A stretch of DNA of 64,000 nt from Chryseobacterium angstadtii. GTDB taxonomy: Bacteria; Bacteroidota; Bacteroidia; Flavobacteriales; Weeksellaceae. This document shows, piece after piece, positions 36,099-45,097 of the stretch (position 1 is its first letter; each line of letters begins with the position of its first letter). The position numbers were made by a program, and so were the translations under genes. The stretch is from contig NZ_LFND01000003.1 of NCBI RefSeq assembly GCF_001045465.1, positions 62,001 to 126,000 on the forward strand, read 5' to 3'. The notes beneath the pieces are model-generated. The model was not told where the DNA came from and ran no database searches. It saw only the letters and a program-made list of their open reading frames with translations.

Positions 36099-37685
36099 TT
36101 ATCCCACCGTTGGTGTATCCTCCTCCTTCAGGATCTTTTTCTCCTTCATCGAAAGCATCATTCTTTCATACTTGTATTTTTCCCAGTCGAACTGATTCAG
36201 AAAGTCAAGGGCTGCCTGAAAACCTCTGTTGAAAAGATCCTCTTTTTCTTCTCTTTTCATGAAAAAATTCAACCAGCTGCTCGTTCCGCAATTAACGGAC
36301 TGAATGCTGTACATGCGGTAAAAACTGTGTTTGGTTAAAAATGATTTGTCATTAAAACCCTTTAAAGTACTGATGATATTTCCGGCATAAGAAAATGGAG
36401 TTTTAAGAATTTCTTCACTCGTTTTTCCTTTTTCGGAAAGAAGATCGGAATCGCTGGTGAGCTGTACTCCGAAAAGAGGCATTCTCGGGTAAAATACATC
36501 ACTTGCATGAAAAATGTCAATCGGAAAGTTGGAAATACTTCCGCCGTCAATAAAAATTCCGGCAGGGTAGATGTCCTCGGGTGGAGTGCTCATCCAGAAT
36601 TTCCAGGCATATTTCACGGAGTCATCCTCCTTATTGATTCTTTTCTGAAAAGGTTCAAAAAAGAAAGGAACAGACATAGATGCGCGCACAAATTCTGCCG
36701 GGCTGATGTGTTTCAGCTCTTCCTCAGACCAGTATAAATTGGCCATAGTAGGAAGTTCTACCTTTATTTTAGCATTAATATCGGTGGTGATAACGATATA
36801 TTCCGAGCGCAGCTGATAGAACGGATTGTTTTTATAGTAATCATTATTCACAGCGCTTTCATAAAATATCCTGTAGCGGGTCTGGTCTATATGCTCCTGG
36901 TTTTTGGCTTTAATAGCTTCAATACTTTTCAGAGCGATGGTGTAGTACTCCTGATCATTTCCATAACGGTAATTAAGACGGAGTGCCTGCTCTTTCTGAA
37001 TAAATTTTTCATTAAGCTGTGCTACCGTTTGAACTCCGAAGCCATCGAGAACACTTTGCATGGTGCTTAAAAAAGTATTCCCGGGATTGAACCCGCTGTT
37101 CTGCTTCCGGAAGTCACTGTAGAATTTTTTAAGACAGAAGAAGGCAATGATAACCGGAATCAACGGAATAAGAAAAAGAAGCTTGGCATTGAGTGTGGTC
37201 TGCGGTTGGGACGCAAAAGGAATAATCACCAGAATAATCATAATGACGGCCAGAATAATAGCATTGATCTTAAAAAAATCTTTATTATTCAGAATCGCAT
37301 GGATAGTCGTTTTTACATAGGTTTTCCCATCCATAAAATCGGCGAAATTCCAGCTGAAGAGAATGTCTTTAATGATTTCGCTTTTCGCTTCTTCTTTTGT
37401 TTTACAGGCAGCAATAAGCATGGTATTGATGGCTCCTGCACTTGTTCCCGCTATTTTCAGAAAGCGTACTCCGAAAATTTCGAGACCGTAAAGATAACCT
37501 ACCAATGCACTTCCCCATACGCCACCGCCTTCCTGTACAAACTCTACATACTGGTTTCCCTGTGCGTCCAGCAGATCAGAAAATTCTTTGGAAGAGATAT
37601 TTTCATGCAGCGCAGAGAGTTTATCTTTGGATTCTATGGAAAGTACATCATCCTCAAGAATTGTTTTTAGAATCTCGGTTTTCAT
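36099..37685 (-). CDS. patatin-like phospholipase with internal membrane hairpin
   Basis: A 528-residue lipid acyl hydrolase. The oxyanion loop is GGGVWGSALVGYLYGLE, the nucleophile is Ser82 in GTSAG, and the catalytic Asp380 lies in IDGGSISNFP. Between them sit two hydrophobic segments (about residues 139-155 and 168-187) that could form a membrane hairpin and an inserted 150-residue domain. This makes the enzyme larger than the usual 300-residue bacterial patatin and suggests action at the inner membrane. Substrate lipids are unknown. Confidence 0.85.
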   Translation of the reverse strand: MKTEILKTILEDDVLSIESKDKLSALHENISSKEFSDLLDAQGNQYVEFVQEGGGVWGSALVGYLYGLEIFGVRFLKIAGTSAGAINTMLIAACKTKEEAKSEIIKDILFSWNFADFMDGKTYVKTTIHAILNNKDFFKINAIILAVIMIILVIIPFASQPQTTLNAKLLFLIPLIPVIIAFFCLKKFYSDFRKQNSGFNPGNTFLSTMQSVLDGFGVQTVAQLNEKFIQKEQALRLNYRYGNDQEYYTIALKSIEAIKAKNQEHIDQTRYRIFYESAVNNDYYKNNPFYQLRSEYIVITTDINAKIKVELPTMANLYWSEEELKHISPAEFVRASMSVPFFFEPFQKRINKEDDSVKYAWKFWMSTPPEDIYPAGIFIDGGSISNFPIDIFHASDVFYPRMPLFGVQLTSDSDLLSEKGKTSEEILKTPFSYAGNIISTLKGFNDKSFLTKHSFYRMYSIQSVNCGTSSWLNFFMKREEKEDLFNRGFQAALDFLNQFDWEKYKYERMMLSMKEKKILKEEDTPTVG

Positions 37686-37836
37686 GGGTAGTTTGGGGTT
37701 TGTGGGTTATCTCAAAGGCATCATTTTTATGTCATTGCATACTGATAGTAATATGTAAAGCTCTCTTAAATACAGGATAAAGTTAGCACTAAATCCACAT
37801 TATAATTCACGTGTTTTTCCCTTTTTTTATAGCAGA

Positions 37837-38736
37837 TTACCACTGTTTGCGCCTTGCATAAATAAAGGTGCAGATCACCACCAAAGCCATCACGCCAACG
37901 GTAATGAAATATCCGTATTTATGATGCAGTTCAGGCATATTTTCGAAATTCATTCCGTAAAGTCCTGCAATAAAAGTAATTGGTAAAAAATATACGGAGT
38001 AGATCGCCAGAACTTTCATCACCTGGTTGGCCTTTTGATCAGAAAGAGCAAGGAACATCGAAATAAGGTTGGTGATCTGGATATTCAGATGGTCGAAATC
38101 GGCAACCACATCCTTATGTTTATCCTTTAAATCGACAATTTCAGAATCCTGAAGATCGAGTAATTTAAATTTATCTACTGCATCTGTAGAAATAGTCAGT
38201 ACTCTTGAGTTGAGTCCTGATTTTCTCTTCAGTTTATACAGCCTACGGATCTGGTTGGTGTGATTCGTATTTTTAAGGAAGATTTCATTTTCAATATTAT
38301 CCATAGTCTCCAGAAGACTTATAGATTCATCATCAAAACTTTTCATCACCAGAAGTGCAATCATTAAAGCAATTTTCGAAGACGAAACTTCCGTTTGAAT
38401 GGCAGATACCTGCTTCTTGGTCTCCAGAATGCTTTTGGTTTTCATCCTGTGAATCGTGATGATGGTTTTATCCAGCAGAAAAATCCCGATTTTCGTACTG
38501 ATATCGCTTATTGTATTAAGGTTTTTTCTTTCCAGCTCTGTACTTTCCCGGAGCAGGAAAAACTTCACATTACCATCTTCTTCATATTTCGGAAGGTGGT
38601 TCGGATCCATGGTATCCTCCAGAAGGAGATTGTTGATTTCATATCTTTCGTGAAGAAATTTTAGATCCTCCGCTGTAGGAGCCTCTACATCTATCCATTC
38701 ACACTGGGAATCTCTGTATATCGTATCGATTGGCAT
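37837..38736 (-). CDS. corA: CorA family divalent cation channel
   Basis: A 299-residue magnesium/cobalt transporter. The long helical cytoplasmic funnel is followed by two C-terminal membrane helices (about residues 236-257 and 273-292), with the signature LYGMNF between them and the acidic loop ENMPELHH behind. The divergent neighbour is fabH, 73 bases away. CorA normally conducts Mg2+; some flavobacterial members carry other divalent ions. Confidence 0.9.
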   Translation of the reverse strand: MPIDTIYRDSQCEWIDVEAPTAEDLKFLHERYEINNLLLEDTMDPNHLPKYEEDGNVKFFLLRESTELERKNLNTISDISTKIGIFLLDKTIITIHRMKTKSILETKKQVSAIQTEVSSSKIALMIALLVMKSFDDESISLLETMDNIENEIFLKNTNHTNQIRRLYKLKRKSGLNSRVLTISTDAVDKFKLLDLQDSEIVDLKDKHKDVVADFDHLNIQITNLISMFLALSDQKANQVMKVLAIYSVYFLPITFIAGLYGMNFENMPELHHKYGYFITVGVMALVVICTFIYARRKQW

Positions 38737-38809
38737 ATTATAAAAATACTAATATTTTGAAAAACTATGTGTTAAATAATTTTATCTTTGCCAAAATTAA
38801 AAAAACTAT

Positions 38810-39832
38810 ATGATTAAAAGTACAATAAAGGGAATAGGATTTCATGTTCCGGATCATGTTGTTACGAATGATGATTTAGCCCAGCTGATGACTACCAATG
38901 ACGAATGGATTACGGAGAGAACGGGCATTAAAGAAAGAAGGCACAGACAAAACAGAAACGATTCCCAGGAAACTACTGCATATTTAGGTTTTAAAGCTTC
39001 TGAAAAAGCTCTTGAAAAAGCGGGACTGACCGCTCAGGACATCGATTATATTATTTTTGCGACACTTTCTCCGGATTACTATTTCCCGGGTTGTGGTGTT
39101 TTGCTTCAGGATATGTTGGGCTGCGATACCATCGGGGCTCTGGATGTAAGAAATCAATGTTCAGGTTTTGTGTATGCGGTGAGTGTGGCTAATGCTTTTA
39201 TCAAATCCGGAACTTATAAAAATATTTTGGTGGTAGGCGCAGAAATCCATTCTTTCGGACTTGATTTTTCTGATGAAGGAAGAGGTGTTTCCGTTATTTT
39301 CGGAGACGGGGCAGGAGCTATTGTTCTTTCTGCAACGGAAGATGAAAATGCGGGAGATATTCTGGCAGTGAATATGCATTCTGAAGGAAAATATGCAGAC
39401 GAACTGTGCACGCAGTTTCCGGGTTCTAAATACGGATGGAGCGACAGAATGAGAAAAGAACCTGAAAATGTTACCAATAAAGAGGTTTACCCGATTATGA
39501 ATGGAAACTTTGTATTCAAGCACGCGGTAACAAGATTCCCGGAAACCATGCAGGAAGCTCTTGACAAAGCAGGAAAAACCATTGAAGATCTGGATATGTT
39601 TATTCCTCACCAGGCGAATCTTAGAATTGCCCAGTTTGTTCAGCAGAAATTCGGACTTCCGGATGAGAAGATTCACAACAATATTCAGAAATACGGAAAT
39701 ACTACGGCAGCATCTATTCCTATTGCTTTAAGTGAAGCGATTGAAGAAGGAAAAATCAAAAGAGGAGATCTGGTACTGCTTTCGGCTTTCGGAAGTGGAT
39801 TTACCTGGGGAAGTGTTCTGTTTGAATATTAA
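38810..39832 (+). CDS. fabH: 3-oxoacyl-ACP synthase III
   Basis: A 340-residue KAS III condensing enzyme that starts fatty acid synthesis from an acyl-CoA and malonyl-ACP. The catalytic triad is complete: Cys117 in RNQCSGF, His267 in IPHQANLR and Asn297 in YGNTTAAS. A -7 box TATCTTTG at 38783-38790 lies 19 bases before the ATG. The gene is not in a fab cluster. In Bacteroidota several FabH-like paralogues exist, and this copy could favour branched acyl-CoA primers or serve another product. Confidence 0.9.
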   Translation: MIKSTIKGIGFHVPDHVVTNDDLAQLMTTNDEWITERTGIKERRHRQNRNDSQETTAYLGFKASEKALEKAGLTAQDIDYIIFATLSPDYYFPGCGVLLQDMLGCDTIGALDVRNQCSGFVYAVSVANAFIKSGTYKNILVVGAEIHSFGLDFSDEGRGVSVIFGDGAGAIVLSATEDENAGDILAVNMHSEGKYADELCTQFPGSKYGWSDRMRKEPENVTNKEVYPIMNGNFVFKHAVTRFPETMQEALDKAGKTIEDLDMFIPHQANLRIAQFVQQKFGLPDEKIHNNIQKYGNTTAASIPIALSEAIEEGKIKRGDLVLLSAFGSGFTWGSVLFEY

Positions 39833-39973
39833 TCCAAAGGAAGTTTAAAATAGCTGTAAAGGCAAAACTGCCAGCCAATAATGATTATCATTATTCATTC
39901 ATCATTCATCATTTATCATTTATGAATAGTGATTAATTGAAGATATTACCAAGCGATTCACAATAAACAATAG

Positions 39974-40013
39974 AAAACTGCAGACCCTATAAAGTCTGCA
40001 GTTTTTTTTGATA
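39974..40013 (+). terminator. terminator behind fabH
   Basis: AAAACTGCAGAC, eight-base loop, GTCTGCAGTTTT plus T run. The 39833-40259 gap otherwise holds ATTCATTCATCATTCATC-type low-complexity DNA (39893-39935), a 16-bp AT palindrome (TAATAAAT/ATTTATTA, 40196-40211) and no gene. Confidence 0.8.
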
Positions 40014-40259
40014 TTATGTAGATCATTAATCTAATAATTCTTTGTTTTCTGTTGGAACGCTATTGTCCTTTTAGTAGGTTATTAGGTGTGTTTTTTGCAG
40101 ATTATTTCTAAATTTACTGTGCGTAATATTTAATTTTTATGGTTATTTTATTTAGAATGTTTATTGTTTTTGGTGTAATATTATATTTTGTTAATTAATA
40201 AATATTTATTAGTTAATTTATTGTTTTTTATTAATTTTACTTTACACAAAAAAATTATC

Positions 40260-41681
40260 ATGAAAAAAACGATTTTATTAACTATCATTACTTTATTTAA
40301 TGTAATGATTAAAATATTTGCTCAGGTAGGTATTAACACTCCAGATCCCACTGCAACCCTTGATTTAGTTGCCAAAAACAGTACCGGAACTACCACTAAT
40401 GTAGACGGTCTATTAATTCCGCGAGTCGATAGGGAAAGGGCCCAGAGTATGACTGCGGTTCCTTTATCCACGATGGTCTACGTTAACAGTATAGCTACCG
40501 GAACACAAACCGGATCTGCCGTTAATATAGATGCAGCCGGATATTATTACAACAATGGTACGGTATGGATAAAGTTAAACCCCAATATTAATATATACAA
40601 TTCAGATGGTAGTCTGACGGGAAACAGAACGGTAACGCAAGGAGCCAGCACTCTTGCATTTACGGGAACGTCCACTAATGCATTTTCTGTAGATGGAACA
40701 ACATTTTCTGTAGACGCAGCCAATGACAGGATAGGAATAGGGACTTCAACACCTACGAACAGGTTTCATGTGGTAAGTACAGCTGCTATTTCCAACAGGT
40801 TTACGATGTTTGACGGCCCTGCAGGTACCAATCAGTTTGTGATTACTACATTGAGAAACACTTCTCCGCTGGCTACAGGAAATTACGCTCTTTTGGGATT
40901 TACCAATTCCGGACCTGCAGGAGGTGGAGCAGCATGGGGAATGGGTAGTATACGTACCGGAAGTACCGGAGTGCCTGCTGAAGAAGAGTTTATGCTTGGG
41001 AATTCATTAGGTGGAGGTTACCTGGAACGTTTGAGAGTTACCTCTTCCGGAAATATAGGAGTTGCGACTTCAACGCCTCAAAAATTGCTTCACGTCAACG
41101 GCGCGCTTCAGGTAGTCAATGAATTAAATGTTGGGGGAAATGCTACTACAGCAGGATCAGCAGGAACTTCTGGACAGGTTCTTACCTCCAATGGAGCGGG
41201 AACTGCCCCCGGTTGGAAAGCGTTGAATACAGTAAGCGGAACCATTGCTTCTGCCAATTATGTACAAGGGACCACTGCACTGACTGTTAACCAAGGTACC
41301 GTTGCTGATGTTCCGGGGGTTACAATAACACTAACAGTACCCGCAGGAATGACACAGACATTTCTTTTCACAATTTTAGGATATGCACCCAGTTTAGCCA
41401 GTACAGACTCACAAGGAGCATTTTATCTATTGCAGGATGGAGTTAAAATATCTTCTGCGTATACATCAATGGTAAGTGGTACAGCACTGGTGAGACTTCC
41501 TATTCCGGTAACTTTTCTGAAAGCAGTTAGTTTGACAGCGGGATCATATACTTTTAAGGTCCAATATTCTGCATGGTCTGGCAATCAGACTCTAAATTAT
41601 GTTCCTTCAACTTATGCAGGGTATAATGGAGATACCGAAGCCATGCTTACCAAAATGCAGGTTTTAGTGTATAATAATTAG
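40260..41681 (+). CDS. secreted fibre-like protein with repeated GIGT-P-LDV modules
   Basis: A 473-residue protein. The ATG at 40260 is chosen because it begins a standard signal peptide (cleavage near KIFAQ); a TTG 24 codons upstream would add an atypical hydrophobic leader. Three similar modules are visible: VGINTPDPTATLDLV near residue 23, IGIGTSTPTNRFHVV and IGVATSTPQKLLHVN. This motif is known from trimeric phage-type and bacterial fibres. The C-terminal 120 residues form a separate Thr/Val-rich beta domain. No S74 chaperone and no T9SS tail are visible. Its role is unknown, possibly surface or matrix adhesion. Confidence 0.6.
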   Translation: MKKTILLTIITLFNVMIKIFAQVGINTPDPTATLDLVAKNSTGTTTNVDGLLIPRVDRERAQSMTAVPLSTMVYVNSIATGTQTGSAVNIDAAGYYYNNGTVWIKLNPNINIYNSDGSLTGNRTVTQGASTLAFTGTSTNAFSVDGTTFSVDAANDRIGIGTSTPTNRFHVVSTAAISNRFTMFDGPAGTNQFVITTLRNTSPLATGNYALLGFTNSGPAGGGAAWGMGSIRTGSTGVPAEEEFMLGNSLGGGYLERLRVTSSGNIGVATSTPQKLLHVNGALQVVNELNVGGNATTAGSAGTSGQVLTSNGAGTAPGWKALNTVSGTIASANYVQGTTALTVNQGTVADVPGVTITLTVPAGMTQTFLFTILGYAPSLASTDSQGAFYLLQDGVKISSAYTSMVSGTALVRLPIPVTFLKAVSLTAGSYTFKVQYSAWSGNQTLNYVPSTYAGYNGDTEAMLTKMQVLVYNN

Positions 41682-41701
41682 ATGATATGATATAAAATAT
41701 A

Positions 41702-41729
41702 AAACCGCCGGGCAAAGCCCGGCGGGTTT
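41702..41729. terminator. bidirectional terminator between convergent genes
   Basis: AAACCGCCGGGC, three-base loop, GCCCGGCGGGTT with 11 of 12 pairs. A-rich before and T-rich after, so it serves the fibre gene on plus and the thioredoxin-like gene on minus. Confidence 0.9.
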
Positions 41730-41750
41730 ATTATATCTGTAACAGACAGT

Positions 41751-42911
41751 TTAAAGACTTTTCAGTAATTTTTCGGTATCCGTAGAATCCTGTCCTGTGC
41801 TTTTGGCCAGTTCAATAGATTTTTCAGCCCAAATCTTGGCATTCTTTTTATCTCCTATTTTGTTGTAAAGATTGGCCAGAGTATCTGTGTTGCCATAGTT
41901 TTCATTTTTCTTCACAGACTCCTGAGCCCAGGCTAATGCTTTTTCAAGAGAAGATTTATCGTTTACATTTTCAAAGAAATTCCATGCGATAGAGTTAAGT
42001 TCATCAGATCCTGTTGCGGAATAATCTTTATAGAGTTCCAGAACAAGTTTTTCGTAAGTAGGGATGTCTTTGTCTTTCAGAGCCCTGCTGGCTTTTGCTT
42101 TTTTCAGACTTTTTTCAGCTTCCTCTTTGGTCAGGAATTTTTGACTTTCTGTCATAAAATAACTGTCATTCCATGATTTTGTATCGGCATTATAAGATTT
42201 TTTTAGAATGGTATTCAGCTTTATGCTTTTGTCTATTTTGGCGTATTTTTCTTCCGGAAGCAGTTTAATGATATCTGCTTTTTTCGATATGAAAATTTTA
42301 TACAAAGGACTTTCTGTACTTTGCGTTCCTGCAAGAAGTATTTGTAGATCTTCCTGATCAATAGTGGTTTTCTGCTGGAAATAACGATCCAGTACTCTTC
42401 CGGCCAGCTCAGAATCATTATAAAGAACAAGTCCGGCAAGGTTTTTCAGAAATTCAGGATCTTTTTCTCCTTTTTCGAATTTTTGTTTTAATGAAGCAAG
42501 TCTTTTATTGGGATCTTCAGCATCTTTGGCAAACTGAAGAAAATCTTTTTCTTCCACATAGCCTATTGTTCTGTGTACTTCTTCACCATCTCCATTGATG
42601 AAAAGATAAGTAGGAAACACTTTTACATTGTATTTTTTGGCAAGACCTATTCCTTCCCCTTTTTCCATATCTATCTTGGCATTCACAAAGTGAGAGTTAT
42701 ACATGTCTCCTACACTCTGAAGGGGAAAAATATTTTTCACCATCAGTTTGCACGGTCCGCACCAGGAAGCATAGGCATCAATAAATACAAGCTTTTTTTC
42801 TTTTTTTGCTTTCGCAAGAACAGCACTAAAGTTGCCTTCTTCAAACTTTATACCCTGCGCGAATGCCAGAGCTCCTACAAATAAGGAAGAAAGTATGATT
42901 AATTTTTTCAT
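41751..42911 (-). CDS. secreted thioredoxin family protein
   Basis: A 386-residue protein with signal peptide ending near GALAFAQ. A thioredoxin domain (residues about 25-130) carries the active site WCGPCKLM and the cis-proline in VKVFPTYLFI. A long helical C-terminal part follows, with TPR-like units (AWAQESVKKNENYGNTDTLANLYNKIGD and KKNAKIWAEKSIELAK). This layout suggests a periplasmic disulfide reductase or chaperone acting on exported proteins. A TACATTTG box lies upstream on the minus strand. The partner proteins are unknown. Confidence 0.85.
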   Translation of the reverse strand: MKKLIILSSLFVGALAFAQGIKFEEGNFSAVLAKAKKEKKLVFIDAYASWCGPCKLMVKNIFPLQSVGDMYNSHFVNAKIDMEKGEGIGLAKKYNVKVFPTYLFINGDGEEVHRTIGYVEEKDFLQFAKDAEDPNKRLASLKQKFEKGEKDPEFLKNLAGLVLYNDSELAGRVLDRYFQQKTTIDQEDLQILLAGTQSTESPLYKIFISKKADIIKLLPEEKYAKIDKSIKLNTILKKSYNADTKSWNDSYFMTESQKFLTKEEAEKSLKKAKASRALKDKDIPTYEKLVLELYKDYSATGSDELNSIAWNFFENVNDKSSLEKALAWAQESVKKNENYGNTDTLANLYNKIGDKKNAKIWAEKSIELAKSTGQDSTDTEKLLKSL

Positions 42912-43121
42912 AATATTTTTTATGGTTACAAATGTAATAATTATGTTAATACATTAGTGAGATGCCCATTAAAAAAAATAGATAAACCTGATTTTTATAT
43001 ATAATAATTCTATTTAAAGTGAGGATTGTTGAAAAAATGTTATTAAAATAAATAATAATCTGTTTTTTAGTTAAAAAAATTAAATAATACAAGAATGTTT
43101 TAATAAAAAATAAAATATTAG

Positions 43122-43129
43122 TAGCTTTG
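43122..43129 (+). promoter_or_regulatory. -7 box of the TPR/AraC regulator gene
   Basis: TAGCTTTG matches TAnnTTTG and lies 20 bases before the ATG at 43150, which supports that start over the later ATG at 43198. Confidence 0.5.
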
Positions 43130-43149
43130 TAAAAAACAAAAAGACACCC

Positions 43150-44823
43150 ATGAAAATGATGAATTATTATAAAATCAAAATAATAATTTGTTTTTTTATG
43201 TCTAAAAGTCTGCTAAAACTTTTGTTTTTGTTCATCACTGCTGTCCCTTTACTGGCTCAGAAAAAATATGGCTTTGATCAGGTCTGCGAAAGAACATCTT
43301 TTCAAACGTCTCCCCCAAATATTTCCAAAGCTCTGAAAACGGCAGATTCCCTTTACATGTCTGCTCAAAAACCATTGGATAAAGTAAAAAGTCTCTTGCT
43401 TTCTGCTGAACTCTATCATTCTGCGGGGGAATTCAAAAAATCCATCTGTTACGGAGAAAACGCACATTCTCTGTTAAGCCAGATTGATGATGCCGAATGG
43501 TTTTCCAGAGTCAACGAATTTCTCGCTAAAGAATACCGGTTGGTAGGACTCTACGAGAGATCTAGAAAATATACCCTGAACGGTATGGAAACTGCAAAAA
43601 ATATTTCCGATTCTCAAAAAAGAGGCGAAGTACTTGGGCTCCTGAATCAGGAAATGGCGTACTATGAAATGGAGCAGGGCAGTTATCCGGATGCTGTGAG
43701 GTATATTGAACTTTCATTAAAATTCTTCGGAGAAAATAATATTAAGAATGATGACCGGGCTGTAGCTGCCTCTTACCAGATCCTGGGTGATGTTTATTTT
43801 AAACTTAAAGATTTTGCGGCTTCTGAAACCAACTACCGGAAAGCAGAATCGCTTCTTAAAGAAAAATGTTGTATTCTGGGGCTGGTATATAATGGAATTG
43901 GGGGTATCCGGCTGAAACAAAAAAACTGGAAGGAAGCTGAAATTTATCTGAAAAAAGCAGAAAATATAGCGGACAGTTCTAAAAGTCTTAAACTGAAAAA
44001 GGCGGTATACTCCAATATCAACGATTATTATGAAGGAACAGGAGACGGGTTTAAAGCCTCTCTGTATGCCGTAAAGTATGTAAGAGCATACGACAGCCTT
44101 TCTGCCCGGAGCCATGAGGTTTCATTCAAAAATACGGAAGCTTCCGCAAAAGCAAATAAAAAGAATACGCCCATCAGTATCATCAAAAATACGGCTATTG
44201 TTGTACTTCTGATATCTATGATCGGAATTGTGGTTTTCTTTAAAGTAAAACAGAAAAAACAGCGCTCAAAATTCAGGAATATTATAAGAACTCAGCTTAA
44301 AATGATCAGTTCCCGCAGCGAGCCTTTGCCGTTAAGAACCGAACATTCTGACTTCTCCAATATTTCTGTGGAAGAAGTAGATGACAGGGTAGTAGGTGCT
44401 GATAAAAGAAGAAACGACTCTCTGATGACCTCGGAAACTGAAACAAAACTACTGGAACTCCTTGAAGAATTTGAAAAAGGTGATCTTTTTAACAACAAAA
44501 ACATGTCGTTATCATTTCTGGCAGCAGAACTTAATACCAATACCAAATATCTTTCCTATGTAATCAATCAGCATAAAAGTGCGGATGTGAAAACTTATAT
44601 TAACCGTCTTAGAATTAATTATATTGTAGATAAACTCATCAATGACGAAAAATACAGACAGTATAAAATCAGTATTCTTGCTGATGAATGCGGGTTTTCT
44701 TCTCACAGTAAATTTGCTTCTGTCTTTAAAGCCGTGACAGATTTCTCTCCTTCTGCCTACATTAAGTATCTGGATGCTGAGAATCAGTCAGATAAAAATG
44801 TCCATTTTCCTGAAAATAATTAA
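43150..44823 (+). CDS. membrane-bound TPR sensor with C-terminal AraC-type DNA-binding domain
   Basis: A 557-residue one-component regulator. A signal/anchor segment (about residues 8-35) leads to a periplasmic tetratricopeptide region (about 45-330, for example AASYQILGDVYFKLKDFAASETNYRKAESLL and ILGLVYNGIGGIRLKQKNWKEAEIYLKKAE). One membrane helix (about 344-368) and an acidic linker follow, then an AraC/XylS HTH (about 445-550, MSLSFLAAELNTNTKYLSYVINQHK and ILADECGFSSHSKFASVFKAVTDFSPSAYIKYL). The topology places the sensor outside and DNA binding inside. It is 275 bases upstream of the collar-domain gene, a plausible target. Confidence 0.85.
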   Translation: MKMMNYYKIKIIICFFMSKSLLKLLFLFITAVPLLAQKKYGFDQVCERTSFQTSPPNISKALKTADSLYMSAQKPLDKVKSLLLSAELYHSAGEFKKSICYGENAHSLLSQIDDAEWFSRVNEFLAKEYRLVGLYERSRKYTLNGMETAKNISDSQKRGEVLGLLNQEMAYYEMEQGSYPDAVRYIELSLKFFGENNIKNDDRAVAASYQILGDVYFKLKDFAASETNYRKAESLLKEKCCILGLVYNGIGGIRLKQKNWKEAEIYLKKAENIADSSKSLKLKKAVYSNINDYYEGTGDGFKASLYAVKYVRAYDSLSARSHEVSFKNTEASAKANKKNTPISIIKNTAIVVLLISMIGIVVFFKVKQKKQRSKFRNIIRTQLKMISSRSEPLPLRTEHSDFSNISVEEVDDRVVGADKRRNDSLMTSETETKLLELLEEFEKGDLFNNKNMSLSFLAAELNTNTKYLSYVINQHKSADVKTYINRLRINYIVDKLINDEKYRQYKISILADECGFSSHSKFASVFKAVTDFSPSAYIKYLDAENQSDKNVHFPENN

Positions 44824-44906
44824 AAACAACTGGTTTTCAAAGATTCTGTCTTTTCATTTTCCTGAAAACAGACAACCTATTGTTTTACGTAAGACCTTCA
44901 CATCTA

Positions 44907-45097
44907 TATCTTTGCGCCAGCTTTACCGGAATGTACAACTGCAGTTTGTCACTCATTTTTTAATCTTTTAATTCCGGTACAGCAGAACAGCGTTCAAAAA
45001 AATCTAAACACTAAAACTAAAAATTACTAGACGGTATAAAATAACTGCCAATTATTTTATACAAACCATGAAAACATTAAACTAGTAAATTAAACTG
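44907..45097 (+). promoter_or_regulatory. promoter and long structured leader of the collar-domain gene
   Basis: A -7 box TATCTTTG (44907-44914) predicts a leader of about 180 bases. It contains the 9-bp inverted repeat TACCGGAAT (44924-44932) and ATTCCGGTA (44971-44979) around a 38-base loop, unlike the short leaders elsewhere in the window. No riboswitch class is recognised. Confidence 0.4.

Noticed and set aside
39161..39676. A 171-codon minus-strand frame inside fabH
   Set aside because: Antisense to a gene with all three catalytic residues; the translation has no domain pattern.
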